A stretch of DNA of 64,000 bases from Komagataeibacter xylinus (GCF_031081985.1 NZ_JARWSK010000001.1:62001-126000); one strand, 5' to 3'. Positions 28,143 through 37,720 are shown, numbered from the stretch's first letter. Translations and numbers: made by a program. The notes: generated by a model from the letters alone, not told the origin.

Positions 28143-29075
28143 TCAGGGCGGGGTGCCGGTGGCCGCATCCATCGTGCCTTCCGCCACCACTTTCTGCCTG
28201 GCCGGGCAGTCGCTGCGCAGCATCCACACGCCGGAGCCAATGATCAGCAGCCCGCCAATGGCCATGGCGATGCCGGGTATCTCGCCAAACCCGAACCACC
28301 CGATCAGCGCGGCCCAGAGCAGCCCGGAATAGGCAAACGGGCCAATGGCGGAGACCTGCGCCGAGGCGAACGCCTCGGTCTGGAGCACCTGCGCGATACC
28401 GGCGAAGGCGCCCACGGCAACAAGGCAGCCCGCTTCGGTCAGGCCGGGCGTGGTCCAGATGAAGGGTAGCGGCAGCGCGGTCATGACGGTCATAAGGATG
28501 GCCTGCCACAGGGCGATGGTGGTGCTGGATTCCGTAGCCGAAAGCTGGCGGATCTGCATGGTGGTCAGCGCGCCGACAGCCCCCTGCGCCAGGGCCACGA
28601 AATACGCCCAGCTCGGCACGGCAGCGCCTGTTGCGCCGTGGCCATGCAGCAGCCCCTTGCCAAGGGCCACCACGATCACGCCCGAAAACCCGATCGAGAC
28701 CGCAACCCAGCGCTGGAGCGAGGGCCGTTCATGCAGCAGCGGGATCGAGAGCAGGACGAGGAACAGCGGCTGCGTGTAGGACAGCACCTGCTGTTCGGCC
28801 AGCGGCAGGCGGGTCACGGTGATCACGACCATGATCATGCTGATCAGCCCCACGACCGAGCGCAGGACATGACCGCCAAAATGACGTGTTTTCAGGACAA
28901 TGCCCGAGCGCGAGGCAATCAGCAGCACGAAGGGCAGCGAAAACAGGTTCCGGAAGAAAATGATCTCGAGCGCAGGAAGCGTGGAGCCGGTCAGTTTCTG
29001 CAGGGCATTGAGGGCAGCGGTGAAAAATGTTGCCGATGCCAGAAGAAGGGCACCACGTTTCAGGTCATGCTTCAT
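28143..29075 (-). CDS. DMT-superfamily (EamA) transporter
   Basis: A 310-residue protein with ten membrane helices and two EamA repeats. It begins MKHDLKRGALLLASATFFTA, has FFRNLFSLPFVLLI in helix 2, and a C-terminal helix GIAMAIGGLLIIGSGVWML. Related to RhaT/YdcZ-like exporters of metabolites. It lies between pxpA (175 bases upstream) and the ACS transporter (about 70 bases downstream) on the same strand. It is not closely similar to the DMT gene at 5878-6813. Confidence 0.85.
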   Translation of the reverse strand: MKHDLKRGALLLASATFFTAALNALQKLTGSTLPALEIIFFRNLFSLPFVLLIASRSGIVLKTRHFGGHVLRSVVGLISMIMVVITVTRLPLAEQQVLSYTQPLFLVLLSIPLLHERPSLQRWVAVSIGFSGVIVVALGKGLLHGHGATGAAVPSWAYFVALAQGAVGALTTMQIRQLSATESSTTIALWQAILMTVMTALPLPFIWTTPGLTEAGCLVAVGAFAGIAQVLQTEAFASAQVSAIGPFAYSGLLWAALIGWFGFGEIPGIAMAIGGLLIIGSGVWMLRSDCPARQKVVAEGTMDAATGTPP

Positions 29076-29250
29076 TTTATCCGTACCTCAATGCACGACA
29101 GGGATGGCGGCGCGCTTCATCGATCAATGCTGCCAGATGCCCCCACGTGCTTCATGTTACGACACCGTAACGCAGGAGGCGGATTCCGGGTCATAGGCGT
29201 TCGTTGCGGTGCGATAGAAAATTCTTATGGGTAGCGGGCGGCCCCGCTGC

Positions 29251-30012
29251 CTAAAGCTGGCAGGCGGGGGTCAGCACGCCGCCACTCGCCTCGATTTCCG
29301 CGCGGATGGCGCGGGCGAGTTCCAGCGATCCGGGTGTGTCGCTGTGCACCAGAATGGACTGCGCCCTGACCGGCAGGCGCGCGCCGTCAATGGTCGTGAC
29401 CGATCCGTCATCCAGGAACTGCTTCACGCGCGCACGCACGCCCGCCAGGTCATGGATGACAGCACCCGGCTGCCCACGCGGCACCAGCGTGCCGGCTGTG
29501 GTATAGGCACGATCAGCCAGGAACAGGGTCTGGGCCCGCAGGCCGGCCTTCTCGGCAGCGCGTTCGGTCGCCTGGCCGGGCATGCAGAACACGCTCAGGT
29601 TGCGGTCAAGAGCCGCGATGGCGCGGGTCAGGCGCAGGGCAAGGCCCTCATCCGCATTGGCCATGTTGCCAAAAGCGGCATGGTAGCTGACATGCGTGAC
29701 CCGGTGGCCGTGGCGGGCGGCGATGCCCTGCAGCGCGCCGATCTGGTAGCACATCATGGATTCCATATCCGCGTCGGATACGGCCATGGTGCGGCGGCCA
29801 AAGCCCATCAGGTCGGGCAGGCCGGGATGGGCGCCAATGCCCACGCCCTTTTCCTTCGCCAGCCGCACGGTGCGGTCCATGATGGCGTAGTCACCGGCAT
29901 GGAAACCACAGGCGATGTTGGCTGACGAGACGGTGTCCATCAGCCCGTCATCATCAGCGATGCGCCAGCGGCCAAAACCTTCGCCCATGTCGGAATTGAG
30001 GTCGATCTTCAT
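29251..30012 (-). CDS. pxpA: 5-oxoprolinase subunit PxpA (LamB/YcsF family)
   Basis: A 253-residue LamB/YcsF protein beginning MKIDLNSDMGEGFGRW, with NIACGFHAGD and KEKGVGIGAHPGLPDLMGFGRR, the metal-site region of the family. With PxpB and PxpC it forms the prokaryotic ATP-dependent 5-oxoprolinase, which opens 5-oxo-L-proline to L-glutamate. Its ATG overlaps the stop of pxpC (ATGA), and pxpC in turn overlaps pxpB, so the three are translationally coupled. The biotin carboxylase genes directly across the divergent promoter suggest a further link (see findings). Confidence 0.94.
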   Translation of the reverse strand: MKIDLNSDMGEGFGRWRIADDDGLMDTVSSANIACGFHAGDYAIMDRTVRLAKEKGVGIGAHPGLPDLMGFGRRTMAVSDADMESMMCYQIGALQGIAARHGHRVTHVSYHAAFGNMANADEGLALRLTRAIAALDRNLSVFCMPGQATERAAEKAGLRAQTLFLADRAYTTAGTLVPRGQPGAVIHDLAGVRARVKQFLDDGSVTTIDGARLPVRAQSILVHSDTPGSLELARAIRAEIEASGGVLTPACQL

Positions 30013-31019
30013 GCCTTGGCTCCAGATTTCATGCCAGCGCGGCAGCGGGCGGATGAGCGGTAACGGGCAACCAGCGTGCGCAGGTCGTCAAGATAGGCAT
30101 TGACTGGCTGCATGGCGGCAACGCCTTCGGCAAAGCTGCATTCATGCAAACGGATGCGCATGCCGATGCGCGCCTGCGCCAGCCGCCACAGATCGGCTTC
30201 GATCACGGTGGCGATGCGCGGATAGCCACCCACGGTATTGGCATCAGCCAGTTGCACGATCGGCTCGCCCGCGGGTGGAACCTGCACGAGGCCCGCAATC
30301 ACGCCATAGGAGCGCAGTTCAACCCGGTGGCGCAGTTCAAGCGGGGTGCCCGACAGGCGGTAGCCGACGCGGTTGCTCTGTGGCGTGATGCGCCATGCGG
30401 TTTCCCACAGCCGCTTCTGGGCTTCGGGCGTGAACAGGGCGTAGTCGGTTGCGGGCAGGGCGCGCAGGTGAATGACCTTGCTGTCCTGCGCTTCAGCCAC
30501 GGCATCGAGCGCCGAAGCGGGGGGCAGGGCGCCGTAGCCCGCTATATCCAGTGTCGTGCCCGTGGTGCCGAGCGTGTCGCCTGCTTCCAGCGGGCGACCG
30601 TCCAGCCCGCCAAAGCTGCCACGGAGCTGGGTGCTGCGCGAGCCCAGAACGACCGGCACCTCAATGCCGCCTGCAAGGCAGATATAGCCGCGCGCGCCCG
30701 CCTTGGGCGGCCCGATGCGCAGCACCTGTCCCGCAGCCGCCGTCTCGACCATCCAGGGCAGGACCGTGCGGCCATCAAGTTCGATCAGGGCGTCGATGCC
30801 CGTCACCGCAAAGGTGGCGGGGGCGTCAAAGCGCAGCACGAAGGGATAGGTCTGCAGTTCGATGCAGGCATCATCGATCTGGTTGCCCAGCAGGATGTTG
30901 CCGACCTGAAGCGCAAGCGCGTCCATGGCACCCGACGTGCCCACGCCCAGGTTGCGGTAGCCGGGGCGGCCGAGATCCTGCACCGTGTTCAGGGCCGATG
31001 TTTCAAGGATCGTAATCAC
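30009..31019 (-). CDS. pxpC: 5-oxoprolinase subunit PxpC (KipA/biotin-dependent carboxyltransferase family)
   Basis: A 336-residue protein with the family start ITILETSALNTVQDLGRPGYRNLGVGTSGAMD, LEL-like ELQTYPF, VGYRLSG and the Gln-Leu-Ala-Asp segment (IVQLADANTVGGYPR). PxpC/KipA is homologous to one half of the carboxyltransferase domain of urea carboxylase. Coupled to both neighbours by ATGA overlaps. It works with PxpB as a heteromer in 5-oxoproline cleavage. Confidence 0.94.
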   Translation of the reverse strand: MITILETSALNTVQDLGRPGYRNLGVGTSGAMDALALQVGNILLGNQIDDACIELQTYPFVLRFDAPATFAVTGIDALIELDGRTVLPWMVETAAAGQVLRIGPPKAGARGYICLAGGIEVPVVLGSRSTQLRGSFGGLDGRPLEAGDTLGTTGTTLDIAGYGALPPASALDAVAEAQDSKVIHLRALPATDYALFTPEAQKRLWETAWRITPQSNRVGYRLSGTPLELRHRVELRSYGVIAGLVQVPPAGEPIVQLADANTVGGYPRIATVIEADLWRLAQARIGMRIRLHECSFAEGVAAMQPVNAYLDDLRTLVARYRSSARCRAGMKSGAKA

Positions 31020-31648
31020 AGTTCGATGCTTTCGGGGTAAAAGCGGATGCGATCGCCAACGGCAAACAGGGCGGGGGGCTGTTTGTGGGGGTCGAACAGG
31101 CGCAGGTCGGTAAACCCGATGGAATTCCAGCCGTTCGGCCCCGTCAGCGCGGAAATGCCCGCCTGCATGCCGCCAATGATGACGGTCCCGGCCTGCATGT
31201 TCAGCGACGGCACGGTCTTGCGCGGCGTTGCGATGCGGGGGTCAAGCCCATGCAGGTAGCCAAAGCCCGGCGCGCTGCCAATGGCGCAGACCGTGTATTC
31301 GCTGCCGTGATGGATGGAAATGACATCCTGCGCGGACAGGCCCGAATGGGCGCAGACCGCTTCAAGATCCTCGCCCAGCGCGCCGCCATAGCGCACGCCG
31401 ATCTCGAACAGATGCCCCTCGATATGCCGCTCGGGCAGGGTGTTCCAGGCATGGCACAGCCACTCCGCCACGGCCTGCGGGCGCTCGGGCGGGGCGGAAA
31501 AGATCAGCATGAGGTTGGTCACGCCGGGAATGAGTTCGAGCACGTCGGGCCGCGCCTGTGCCGCATCCATCAACGCCCAGACCCGGCGCTGGTGGGCCAT
31601 GGTGAAATCACCGGGCGCCTCGAACAGCATGGCGCGCGTGCCGATCAT
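31016..31648 (-). CDS. pxpB: 5-oxoprolinase subunit PxpB (KipI/allophanate hydrolase subunit 1 family)
   Basis: About 210 residues with PxpB/KipI hallmarks: VRYGGALGEDLEAVCAHSGLS, HHGSEYTVCAIGSAPGFGYLHGLDPRIATPRK (the conserved GFAPGFxYL-type segment) and AGTVIIGGMQAGISALTGPNGWNSIG. First gene of the coupled pxpB-pxpC-pxpA group. The start is uncertain: the frame is open to a TTG at 31726, but the ATG at 31648 fits the family length better; neither has a clear ribosome binding site. KipI is homologous to the other half of the urea carboxylase carboxyltransferase. Confidence 0.92.
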   Translation of the reverse strand: MIGTRAMLFEAPGDFTMAHQRRVWALMDAAQARPDVLELIPGVTNLMLIFSAPPERPQAVAEWLCHAWNTLPERHIEGHLFEIGVRYGGALGEDLEAVCAHSGLSAQDVISIHHGSEYTVCAIGSAPGFGYLHGLDPRIATPRKTVPSLNMQAGTVIIGGMQAGISALTGPNGWNSIGFTDLRLFDPHKQPPALFAVGDRIRFYPESIEL

Positions 31649-32026
31649 GTTTATGGCAGGCGCCGCAGTCGTATCGCGCGCCACATCGTTCTTTATATCC
31701 GTGTTCAAAATACACAGTCCCTGCAACGGCGCCGGTTATTGAGCCTGAACCGTAACAATATAGGTTTCGTGGCATGAAGTGCCAGATGCAAGAGTATGAC
31801 CGTTCACGTAACGATGGCCAGTGCGATTATGGTTGTGAGGCTATTGAATAATCTTATGGCTCAGCATGATAGCCGGGCCATCATATTATGTTATGGCGTG
31901 AGAACGAAGTGCTCTTGGCACTTGTTGTCCGTGGTCGTTAGCATAAAAATCAATAGCTGAGCATCCGGTATCCGTTGTGGGGCCGGGTGGTGTTAGTTTC
32001 TCTGTCCACGATCGGGTTTTCTTACC
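31649..32026. promoter_or_regulatory. Divergent promoter region between pxpBCA and the SDR-accBC operon
   Basis: About 300-380 bases separate the two operons. The hexamer TTATGG occurs three times (31827, 31854, 31891) on the plus strand, and again at 37722 in front of the Nac-like LysR gene. These may be parts of LysR-type sites shared by the two operons. No clear -35/-10 pair was identified. Confidence 0.35.
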
Positions 32027-32782
32027 ATGAGCAACCAGCCGTACCGTACCGCCCTCGTCACTGGCGCTTCTTCTGGCATTGGCGCGCAGATCGTGCGCCG
32101 CCTGGCGCAGGAAGGGATCGAGGTTCATGCCCTGGCGCGTGACGCGGCCCGGCTGGAGCAGCTGTCGAAGGAAACCGGCTGCGTCGTGCATGCCGTCAGT
32201 GTATCTGACCAGGCCGGGATCGAGGCGCTGGTCAAGACGCTCGAGATCGACATCCTGGTCAACAATGCCGGGCAGTCGCGCACGGGCAACATCACCAACA
32301 CCACGCCCGAGGATATCGATGCGCTGGTGGATGTGAACCTGCGCGCGGTGCTGCAACTGACCCGGCTGGTGGTGGCAGGCATGATCGAGCGTGATCGTGG
32401 CCATATCGTCAACATCACCTCCATTGCAGGCCATTATGCCTTTGCTGGCGGCAACACGGTCTATCATGCCACCAAGGCGGGCGTGCATTCGCTCTCGCAG
32501 CAGCTGCGCTGCGACCTGTTCGGCCACCGCATCCGCGTGACCGAAGTCTCGCCCGCGCGTTGCGAAACCGAGGTGTTCGGCCGCCTGATCGGCAACATGG
32601 AAGAGGCGAAGAAGCGTTTCTTTGATGAATATGAGTCCCTGCTGCCCGAGGATATCGCCAATTCCGTCGCCTTCGCCGTCATGTCGCCGCAGCGCATGAA
32701 TGTCAGCTTCATGGAAGTGCTGCCGACCATGCAGGTCGTGGGCGGCCTGAACTTCGCCAAAAAGACATCCGGCGCGGCGTAA
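32027..32782 (+). CDS. Short-chain dehydrogenase/reductase (YdfG-like)
   Basis: A 251-residue SDR with TGASSGIGAQ at the N-terminus, NNAGQSRTGN, catalytic Ser in NITSIAGHYAF, YHATK (Tyr/Lys pair) and EVSPARCETEVF. It resembles NADP-dependent 3-hydroxy acid dehydrogenases such as YdfG. First gene of a rightward operon: accB begins five bases after its stop. The substrate may be a hydroxy acid related to the carboxylase that follows, but nothing in the sequence fixes this. Confidence 0.9.
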   Translation: MSNQPYRTALVTGASSGIGAQIVRRLAQEGIEVHALARDAARLEQLSKETGCVVHAVSVSDQAGIEALVKTLEIDILVNNAGQSRTGNITNTTPEDIDALVDVNLRAVLQLTRLVVAGMIERDRGHIVNITSIAGHYAFAGGNTVYHATKAGVHSLSQQLRCDLFGHRIRVTEVSPARCETEVFGRLIGNMEEAKKRFFDEYESLLPEDIANSVAFAVMSPQRMNVSFMEVLPTMQVVGGLNFAKKTSGAA

Positions 32783-32787
32783 GAACA

Positions 32788-33228
32788 GTGGATCTCACGC
32801 ATGTCAGGCGGCTGATCGACCTGCTGGCCACGGCTCCGGTTACGGAGCTGGAGGTCGAGGAGGGCGGCTGCCGTATCCGCATCACCCGTGGCGGCGGCGC
32901 GCAGCCTGAGGTTGCGCCATCCGCCCCGGCCGCCGTGGCGGCTCATGCGCCCGTAGCGGCGGTGGCAGCGCCAGCCGTAGCGCCTGTGGTGGAGGAGGCG
33001 GTCATTGCCGCCCCGTCCTACGGCGTGTTCCATCTCTCGCCCGCGCCGGGAGCGCCGCCGTTTGTTACGGTGGGGCAGGACGTGCAGGCCGGGCAGGAAG
33101 TGGGGCTGGTCGAGGCGATGAAGGTGTTCAACGCCGTCCGTGCCACACAGGCTGGCAGGATTGCCGCCGTGCTGGTGGAAGACGGCACCGAAGTGGAGGC
33201 AGGCACCCCCCTGTTCCGGCTGGCATGA
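32788..33228 (+). CDS. accB: Biotin carboxyl carrier protein
   Basis: A 146-residue AccB-type carrier: an N-terminal helical region (about 1-40), an Ala/Pro/Val-rich flexible linker (about 42-75), and a C-terminal biotinyl domain with VEAMKV, where Lys112 is the biotin attachment site. GTG start. It overlaps accC by four bases. It carries CO2 from the biotin carboxylase to a carboxyltransferase. Because this accBC pair lies beside pxpBCA rather than with accA/accD, it may serve a dedicated carboxylase rather than fatty acid synthesis. Confidence 0.92.
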   Translation: MDLTHVRRLIDLLATAPVTELEVEEGGCRIRITRGGGAQPEVAPSAPAAVAAHAPVAAVAAPAVAPVVEEAVIAAPSYGVFHLSPAPGAPPFVTVGQDVQAGQEVGLVEAMKVFNAVRATQAGRIAAVLVEDGTEVEAGTPLFRLA

Positions 33229-34592
33229 GTGAGACCCCACGTTTCAACCGCGTGCTGATCGCCAATCGCGGCGAGATTGCACTGCGCATCCAGCGCGCCT
33301 GCCGCCAGCTCGGGCTGGAGACGGTGGCCGTGTATTCCGAAGCCGATGCCGACAGCCGCCATGTGCACGAGGCTGACGTGGCCCTGTGCATTGGCCCTGC
33401 CGCTGCGGCCCGCAGCTATCTCGACCCCAACGGGCTGCTGCTCGCAGCCCGGCTGACCGGGGCGCAGGCCATTCACCCCGGCTACGGCTTCCTATCGGAA
33501 AATGCTGATTTTGCCGACGCGGTGGAAGAGGCGGGCCTGACCTTCATCGGCCCGACTGGGGCTTCCATCCGCATGATGGGCGACAAGATTACCGCCAAGC
33601 GCGCCATGCGCGAGGCGGGCGTGCCCTGCGTGCCCGGCTCGGACGGGCCGCTGCCTGCCGATATGGATGCCGTGAAGGCCATTGCGCTCGATGTCGGCTT
33701 TCCGGTCATCGTCAAGGCATCAGGCGGCGGCGGCGGGCGCGGGATGCGTGTGGTCGAGCGCGTGGAGGACCTGGCGCAGGCCGTAACGCTGACCGCCAAG
33801 GAGGCCGAGCAGGCCTTTGGTAACCCGACGCTGTATCTTGAGCGCTTCATGCAGAAGCCGCGCCATATCGAAATTCAGGTTCTGTGTGATACGCACGGCA
33901 CAGCACTGTGGCTGGGCGCGCGTGACTGCTCGCTGCAGCGCCGCCACCAGAAAGTGCTGGAGGAAGCATCCGCCCCCGGCATATTGCCCGAGACCATTGC
34001 CGAAATTGGCGAACGTTGCGCTGAAGCGTGCAGGCGTATCGGCTACCGTGGCGCGGGCACGTTCGAGTTCCTGTATGAAGACGGCGTGTTCGCCTTTATC
34101 GAGATGAATACCCGCGTGCAGGTCGAGCACCCGATTACGGAAGAGACAACGGGCATCGACATCGTGGCCGAGCAGTTGCGCATTGCCCAGGGGGCAAAGC
34201 TTGGCATCGCGCAGGCGGATATCGGGCTGCGGGGCCATGCCATTGAATGCCGCCTCAATGCCGAGGATCCGTTCACCTTCATGCCTTCGCCCGGCACCAT
34301 CACGCGCTGGGACCTGCCTGGTGGCCCGGGCATCCGGGTCGATACGCATGTCGTGGCGGGCTACACGGTGCAGCCTTATTATGACTCGCTGATCGGCAAG
34401 ATTATCAGTTATGGCGCCACCCGTGAGCAGGCGATTGCGCGCATGCGCGTGGCACTGGCGGAAATGAAGGTGGAAGGGGTGTCAACCAACATCGCCCTGC
34501 ATCAGGACCTGCTGGCCGACCCCGCATTTGCGCGTGGCGGGGTGGATATCCATTACCTTGAACGCTGGCTTGCAAAAAGGACGGCCTCATGA
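33225..34592 (+). CDS. accC: Biotin carboxylase
   Basis: A 455-residue ATP-grasp enzyme that carboxylates biotin on the carrier with ATP and bicarbonate. It begins with [13 protein letters not shown] and contains [21 protein letters not shown], the glycine-rich ATP loop [37 protein letters not shown] and [14 protein letters not shown]. Length is normal for AccC. It overlaps both neighbours by four bases (ATGA), so the order SDR-accB-accC-carrier-like protein is one operon. Confidence 0.95.
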   Translation: MSETPRFNRVLIANRGEIALRIQRACRQLGLETVAVYSEADADSRHVHEADVALCIGPAAAARSYLDPNGLLLAARLTGAQAIHPGYGFLSENADFADAVEEAGLTFIGPTGASIRMMGDKITAKRAMREAGVPCVPGSDGPLPADMDAVKAIALDVGFPVIVKASGGGGGRGMRVVERVEDLAQAVTLTAKEAEQAFGNPTLYLERFMQKPRHIEIQVLCDTHGTALWLGARDCSLQRRHQKVLEEASAPGILPETIAEIGERCAEACRRIGYRGAGTFEFLYEDGVFAFIEMNTRVQVEHPITEETTGIDIVAEQLRIAQGAKLGIAQADIGLRGHAIECRLNAEDPFTFMPSPGTITRWDLPGGPGIRVDTHVVAGYTVQPYYDSLIGKIISYGATREQAIARMRVALAEMKVEGVSTNIALHQDLLADPAFARGGVDIHYLERWLAKRTAS

Positions 34593-35050
34593 GCAACCGG
34601 TCCGAAACGCTGGTGCCCCATTTTGATCGGCTGCCAGAGCCTGAACAGATTGGCCAGATGGCAACATGGCTGGCGCAGGCAGGGCTTGAAAGCCTGGAAC
34701 TGTGCAATGAGGCGGCGGGGCTGAAACTGCGGATCCGCGTAGGGCAGGCTGCACCTGCGGCAGCCACTTCCCATGCCCCGGCAGTATCGCAGCCGGATGC
34801 CGGGGCCGGACTGGTGGCGGTGAAAACACCGTATTTTGGGCATCTGTGCCTGACCCATCCGCAGCGCGACAGTGCTTTTGCCCCGGTGGGCGCAAAGGTG
34901 GCGCAGGGTGATACTGTAGCGCTCCTTACGCTGGACAGCCTGCAGGTGCCCGTTCCCGCACCGGTAGCGGGCACGGTTGCCGAGGTGACGGGGCAGGCCG
35001 GTGCACTGGTCGGATATGGCACCGCGATCATGCAGATCCAGCCGGACTGA
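34589..35050 (+). CDS. Carrier-like protein lacking the biotin lysine (BCCP paralogue)
   Basis: A 153-residue protein built like AccB: N-terminal helices (about 15-55), an Ala/Pro linker, and a C-terminal lipoyl/biotinyl-like domain (about 78-153). Where the carrier has EAMKV, this protein has a LDSLQV segment; aligning the two domains puts Ser117 at the biotin-lysine position. It therefore cannot be biotinylated by the usual route. Its coupling to accC (ATGA) suggests a structural or regulatory role in the carboxylase complex. Alternatively it is a decaying copy, but the frame is intact. Confidence 0.85.
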   Translation: MSNRSETLVPHFDRLPEPEQIGQMATWLAQAGLESLELCNEAAGLKLRIRVGQAAPAAATSHAPAVSQPDAGAGLVAVKTPYFGHLCLTHPQRDSAFAPVGAKVAQGDTVALLTLDSLQVPVPAPVAGTVAEVTGQAGALVGYGTAIMQIQPD

Positions 35051-35198
35051 TACGCCAGGCCGGGTATCGCGGCGGTTCGCACATTGTATTCGCCGTGTTT
35101 TTTCTGGCCTGCTGTCGTGTCATGACATGCGAACACAGGCGTGGTGCGGTTTTTCTCCGCCTGCGTCGCGGCATTATTCTTAATGTGGATAGACCGAA

Positions 35199-36698
35199 AT
35201 GATTAATATGCCCGCTCCGGCGCGAGATAGCGCGACCTGCACCACAATGGGGCAGGCGGCCCCTGCGGCAGCGGAGAATGGGCAGTTCGGCCCCCGCGTC
35301 GAGCGCGACCTGTTGGGCGAGGTCACGCTGCCGCCCGGCGTGCTATGGGGTGTGCATACCAAGCGCGCGCTGGACAACTTTCCCATAAGCGGCATCACGA
35401 TCGGCAGTTTTGCCGAACTGGTGCAGGGGCTGGTGGTGGTAAAGCAGGCAGCAGCGCGGGCCAATCTCGCGCTGGGCTATCTCGACCCCACGCGTGCCGG
35501 TGCCATTGACGCTGCCTGCCAGCGCATCCTGCAAGATCCCGCCTATAATGCGCAGTTTGTGGTGGATGCCATGCAGGGCGGGGCGGGTACCTCGACAAAC
35601 ATGAACGCCAATGAGGTCATTGCCAATGTCGCCCTGGGGCTGCTGGGCGAAAAACCGGGCGCCTACGGCGTGCTGCACCCCAATGACCATGTCAACATGG
35701 CGCAGTCCACCAATGATGTTTACCCCACTTCGCTCCGCCTCGGCCTGCTGCTTGCGGTTGATCCGCTGCTGGTGGCCCTTGAGGGACTACATGCGGCGCT
35801 GGATGAAAAGGCGGAGGCATTTGACAAGATCCTGAAGGTTGGCCGCACGCAGTTGCGCGATGCCGTGCCCATGACGCTGGGGCAGGAATTCGGGGCGTTC
35901 CGCACGGCGGTAGCGGATGAAATCAGGAGCATAAAGGCCCATGCGGCGGCCTTTGAGCAGGTCAATCTTGGGGGTACCGCCATTGGCACGGGGCTGAATA
36001 CCGACCCGCGTTATGCGCCCATGGTCATGGCGGAGCTGCGTAGCCTGACCGGGCGGCCCATGAGCAGTTCGCCCGACCTGATCGAGGCGACATCGGATGT
36101 GGGGGTTTTTGTGCTGTTTTCAGGCGCGCTCAAGCGCCTGGCGCTCAAACTGTCAAAAATGTCCAGCGATCTGCGCCTGCTTTCAAGCGGGCCGCGCACG
36201 GGCCTGGGTGAAATCGTGCTGCCTGCGGTGCAGGCCGGGTCTTCCATCATGCCGGGCAAGGTCAATCCCGTCATACCCGAGGCGGTCAATCAGGTGGCGT
36301 ATCTGGTGGCGGGCCATGACCTGACCATTACCATGTGCGCCGATGGCGGGCAGTTGCAGCTTAATCCGTTTGAACCGATGATCGGCTATTGCCTGTTTAC
36401 ATCCATCAAGACATTACGCGCGGCCATCGAAACCCTGACCACGCGCTGCATCAGCGGCATTTGTGCTGATCGGGCGCGGTGCCAGGCGCTGTTTGACCTT
36501 AATATCGGCATCATTACCGCGCTGGTGCCGGTGCTGGGATATGATGTCTGTTCGACCCTTGCCAAGCGCGCGCTGGCGGAAGACCGCAAGGTGACGGACC
36601 TGATCGAGGAGGCGCGACTGCTTTCCCCCGAGCAGCTTGCGGCCCTGTTGCAGCCTGCTGCGCTGACCCGCCCCAATATCGGGTGCGTGCCGGTCTGA
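35199..36698 (+). CDS. aspA: Aspartate ammonia-lyase (aspartase)
   Basis: A 499-residue member of the fumarase/aspartase superfamily; converts L-aspartate to fumarate and ammonia. It shows GGAGTSTNMNANEV, the active-site region HPNDHVNMAQSTNDVYPT, GRTQLRDAVPMTLGQEF, and the signature loop GSSIMPGKVNPVIPE, where VIPE favours aspartase over class II fumarase (TQCE). It is about 30 residues longer at the N-terminus than usual. It follows the carrier-like gene by 148 bases and converges with a Nac-like LysR gene. A role in nitrogen release from aspartate fits the neighbours. Confidence 0.92.
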   Translation: MINMPAPARDSATCTTMGQAAPAAAENGQFGPRVERDLLGEVTLPPGVLWGVHTKRALDNFPISGITIGSFAELVQGLVVVKQAAARANLALGYLDPTRAGAIDAACQRILQDPAYNAQFVVDAMQGGAGTSTNMNANEVIANVALGLLGEKPGAYGVLHPNDHVNMAQSTNDVYPTSLRLGLLLAVDPLLVALEGLHAALDEKAEAFDKILKVGRTQLRDAVPMTLGQEFGAFRTAVADEIRSIKAHAAAFEQVNLGGTAIGTGLNTDPRYAPMVMAELRSLTGRPMSSSPDLIEATSDVGVFVLFSGALKRLALKLSKMSSDLRLLSSGPRTGLGEIVLPAVQAGSSIMPGKVNPVIPEAVNQVAYLVAGHDLTITMCADGGQLQLNPFEPMIGYCLFTSIKTLRAAIETLTTRCISGICADRARCQALFDLNIGIITALVPVLGYDVCSTLAKRALAEDRKVTDLIEEARLLSPEQLAALLQPAALTRPNIGCVPV

Positions 36699-36765
36699 AC
36701 CATGATGAACCGTTTGCAAAGTCAGCCCGGAAACTTTTATCAATCGGTTGTTTTCAAACAGTATT

Positions 36766-37704
36766 TTAGCCGAAAGGCTGGGCACCCGGCCAGTTATGCG
36801 AGGCGGCCATGGCCTTGGCGAGGTCGATAAGCAGATCACGCACGGCCACCGACGCCTCGGTTTCTGGAATGATCTCGGGAATGCACAGTGAAACGTCTTC
36901 CTGAATGACGGGGTTGTGCAGCGGAAAGATGCGCGACTTGCCCGGCACGACAATGCGGCTGGCAACGGACCAGGGCAGGATGGTGCTGCCAATGCCCTGT
37001 TCTATGGCGCCCTGCAGGGTAATCAGCGCCTCGATTTCGGCCACGATGCGGGGTTCAAGCTGCTTGCGTATGAAGGCCATGTCCACGCTCTTGCGGACAA
37101 AATTATGTTTGGGCGGCAGCAGCAGGGGAATGTCGGCTATATCAGCGAGTTGTACGGCCCCTTTTTCATTCTGGGGAAATTCCAGATCATGCGGCGCGAG
37201 CAGGAAGAATTCTTCCTTCATCAGCGGCGTGAAAATAACGCCCTTGATGGGGCCTGCACCATGGATTACGGCCATGTCCAGCCGCCCGGTCATGATCAGT
37301 TCGCTGTATATGTCATCAAAGCTTTCGGTCAGGTGCAGGGTAATATTGGGCAGGCGCTCGCGCACGAGCTGCAGCAGCTTGACCGAAAGCGTGGACCCCG
37401 CGCTGTAGGGGGATAGCCCGACCGAGACCTTGCCCACCAGCGGCCCGGCGCCTTGGCTGATTTCAACCATTGCCCGGTCGAACTGTTTGGTCAGGGTTTG
37501 TGCGTGCCGGTACAGTTCCGCCCCGGCGGTGGTGGGGGTTACGCCGCTTTTGCTGCGGATGACAAGCTTTTGCTTGAAAGCATTCTCAAGTGTGGCGAGC
37601 TGCTGGCTCAGTGCAGGCTGGGCAATATTGAGCAGGTCGGCCGCGCGCGAAATGCTGCCAAGATCGATAATCTTAATAAAAGCCTGTAGTCGGCGTATAT
37701 CCAA
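36766..37704 (-). CDS. LysR-family regulator, Nac/Cbl-like
   Basis: A 312-residue LTTR. The N-terminal winged HTH (MDIRRLQAFIKIIDLGSISRAADLLNIAQPALSQQLATLE) and GVTPTTAGAELYRHA closely resemble the nitrogen assimilation control protein Nac. A periplasmic-binding-like effector domain follows (about 90-300). Convergent with aspA and adjacent to the pxp/acc nitrogen region, so it may regulate these genes; this is inference. A 5-bp dyad lies in its own upstream region. Confidence 0.9.
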   Translation of the reverse strand: MDIRRLQAFIKIIDLGSISRAADLLNIAQPALSQQLATLENAFKQKLVIRSKSGVTPTTAGAELYRHAQTLTKQFDRAMVEISQGAGPLVGKVSVGLSPYSAGSTLSVKLLQLVRERLPNITLHLTESFDDIYSELIMTGRLDMAVIHGAGPIKGVIFTPLMKEEFFLLAPHDLEFPQNEKGAVQLADIADIPLLLPPKHNFVRKSVDMAFIRKQLEPRIVAEIEALITLQGAIEQGIGSTILPWSVASRIVVPGKSRIFPLHNPVIQEDVSLCIPEIIPETEASVAVRDLLIDLAKAMAASHNWPGAQPFG

Positions 37705-37720
37705 CGGGAGCTCCGTAAAT

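Noticed and set aside
35199-36698. Considered class II fumarase for this superfamily member
   Set aside because: The signature loop continues VIPE as in aspartases rather than TQCE as in fumarases, and the nitrogen-related neighbourhood agrees.
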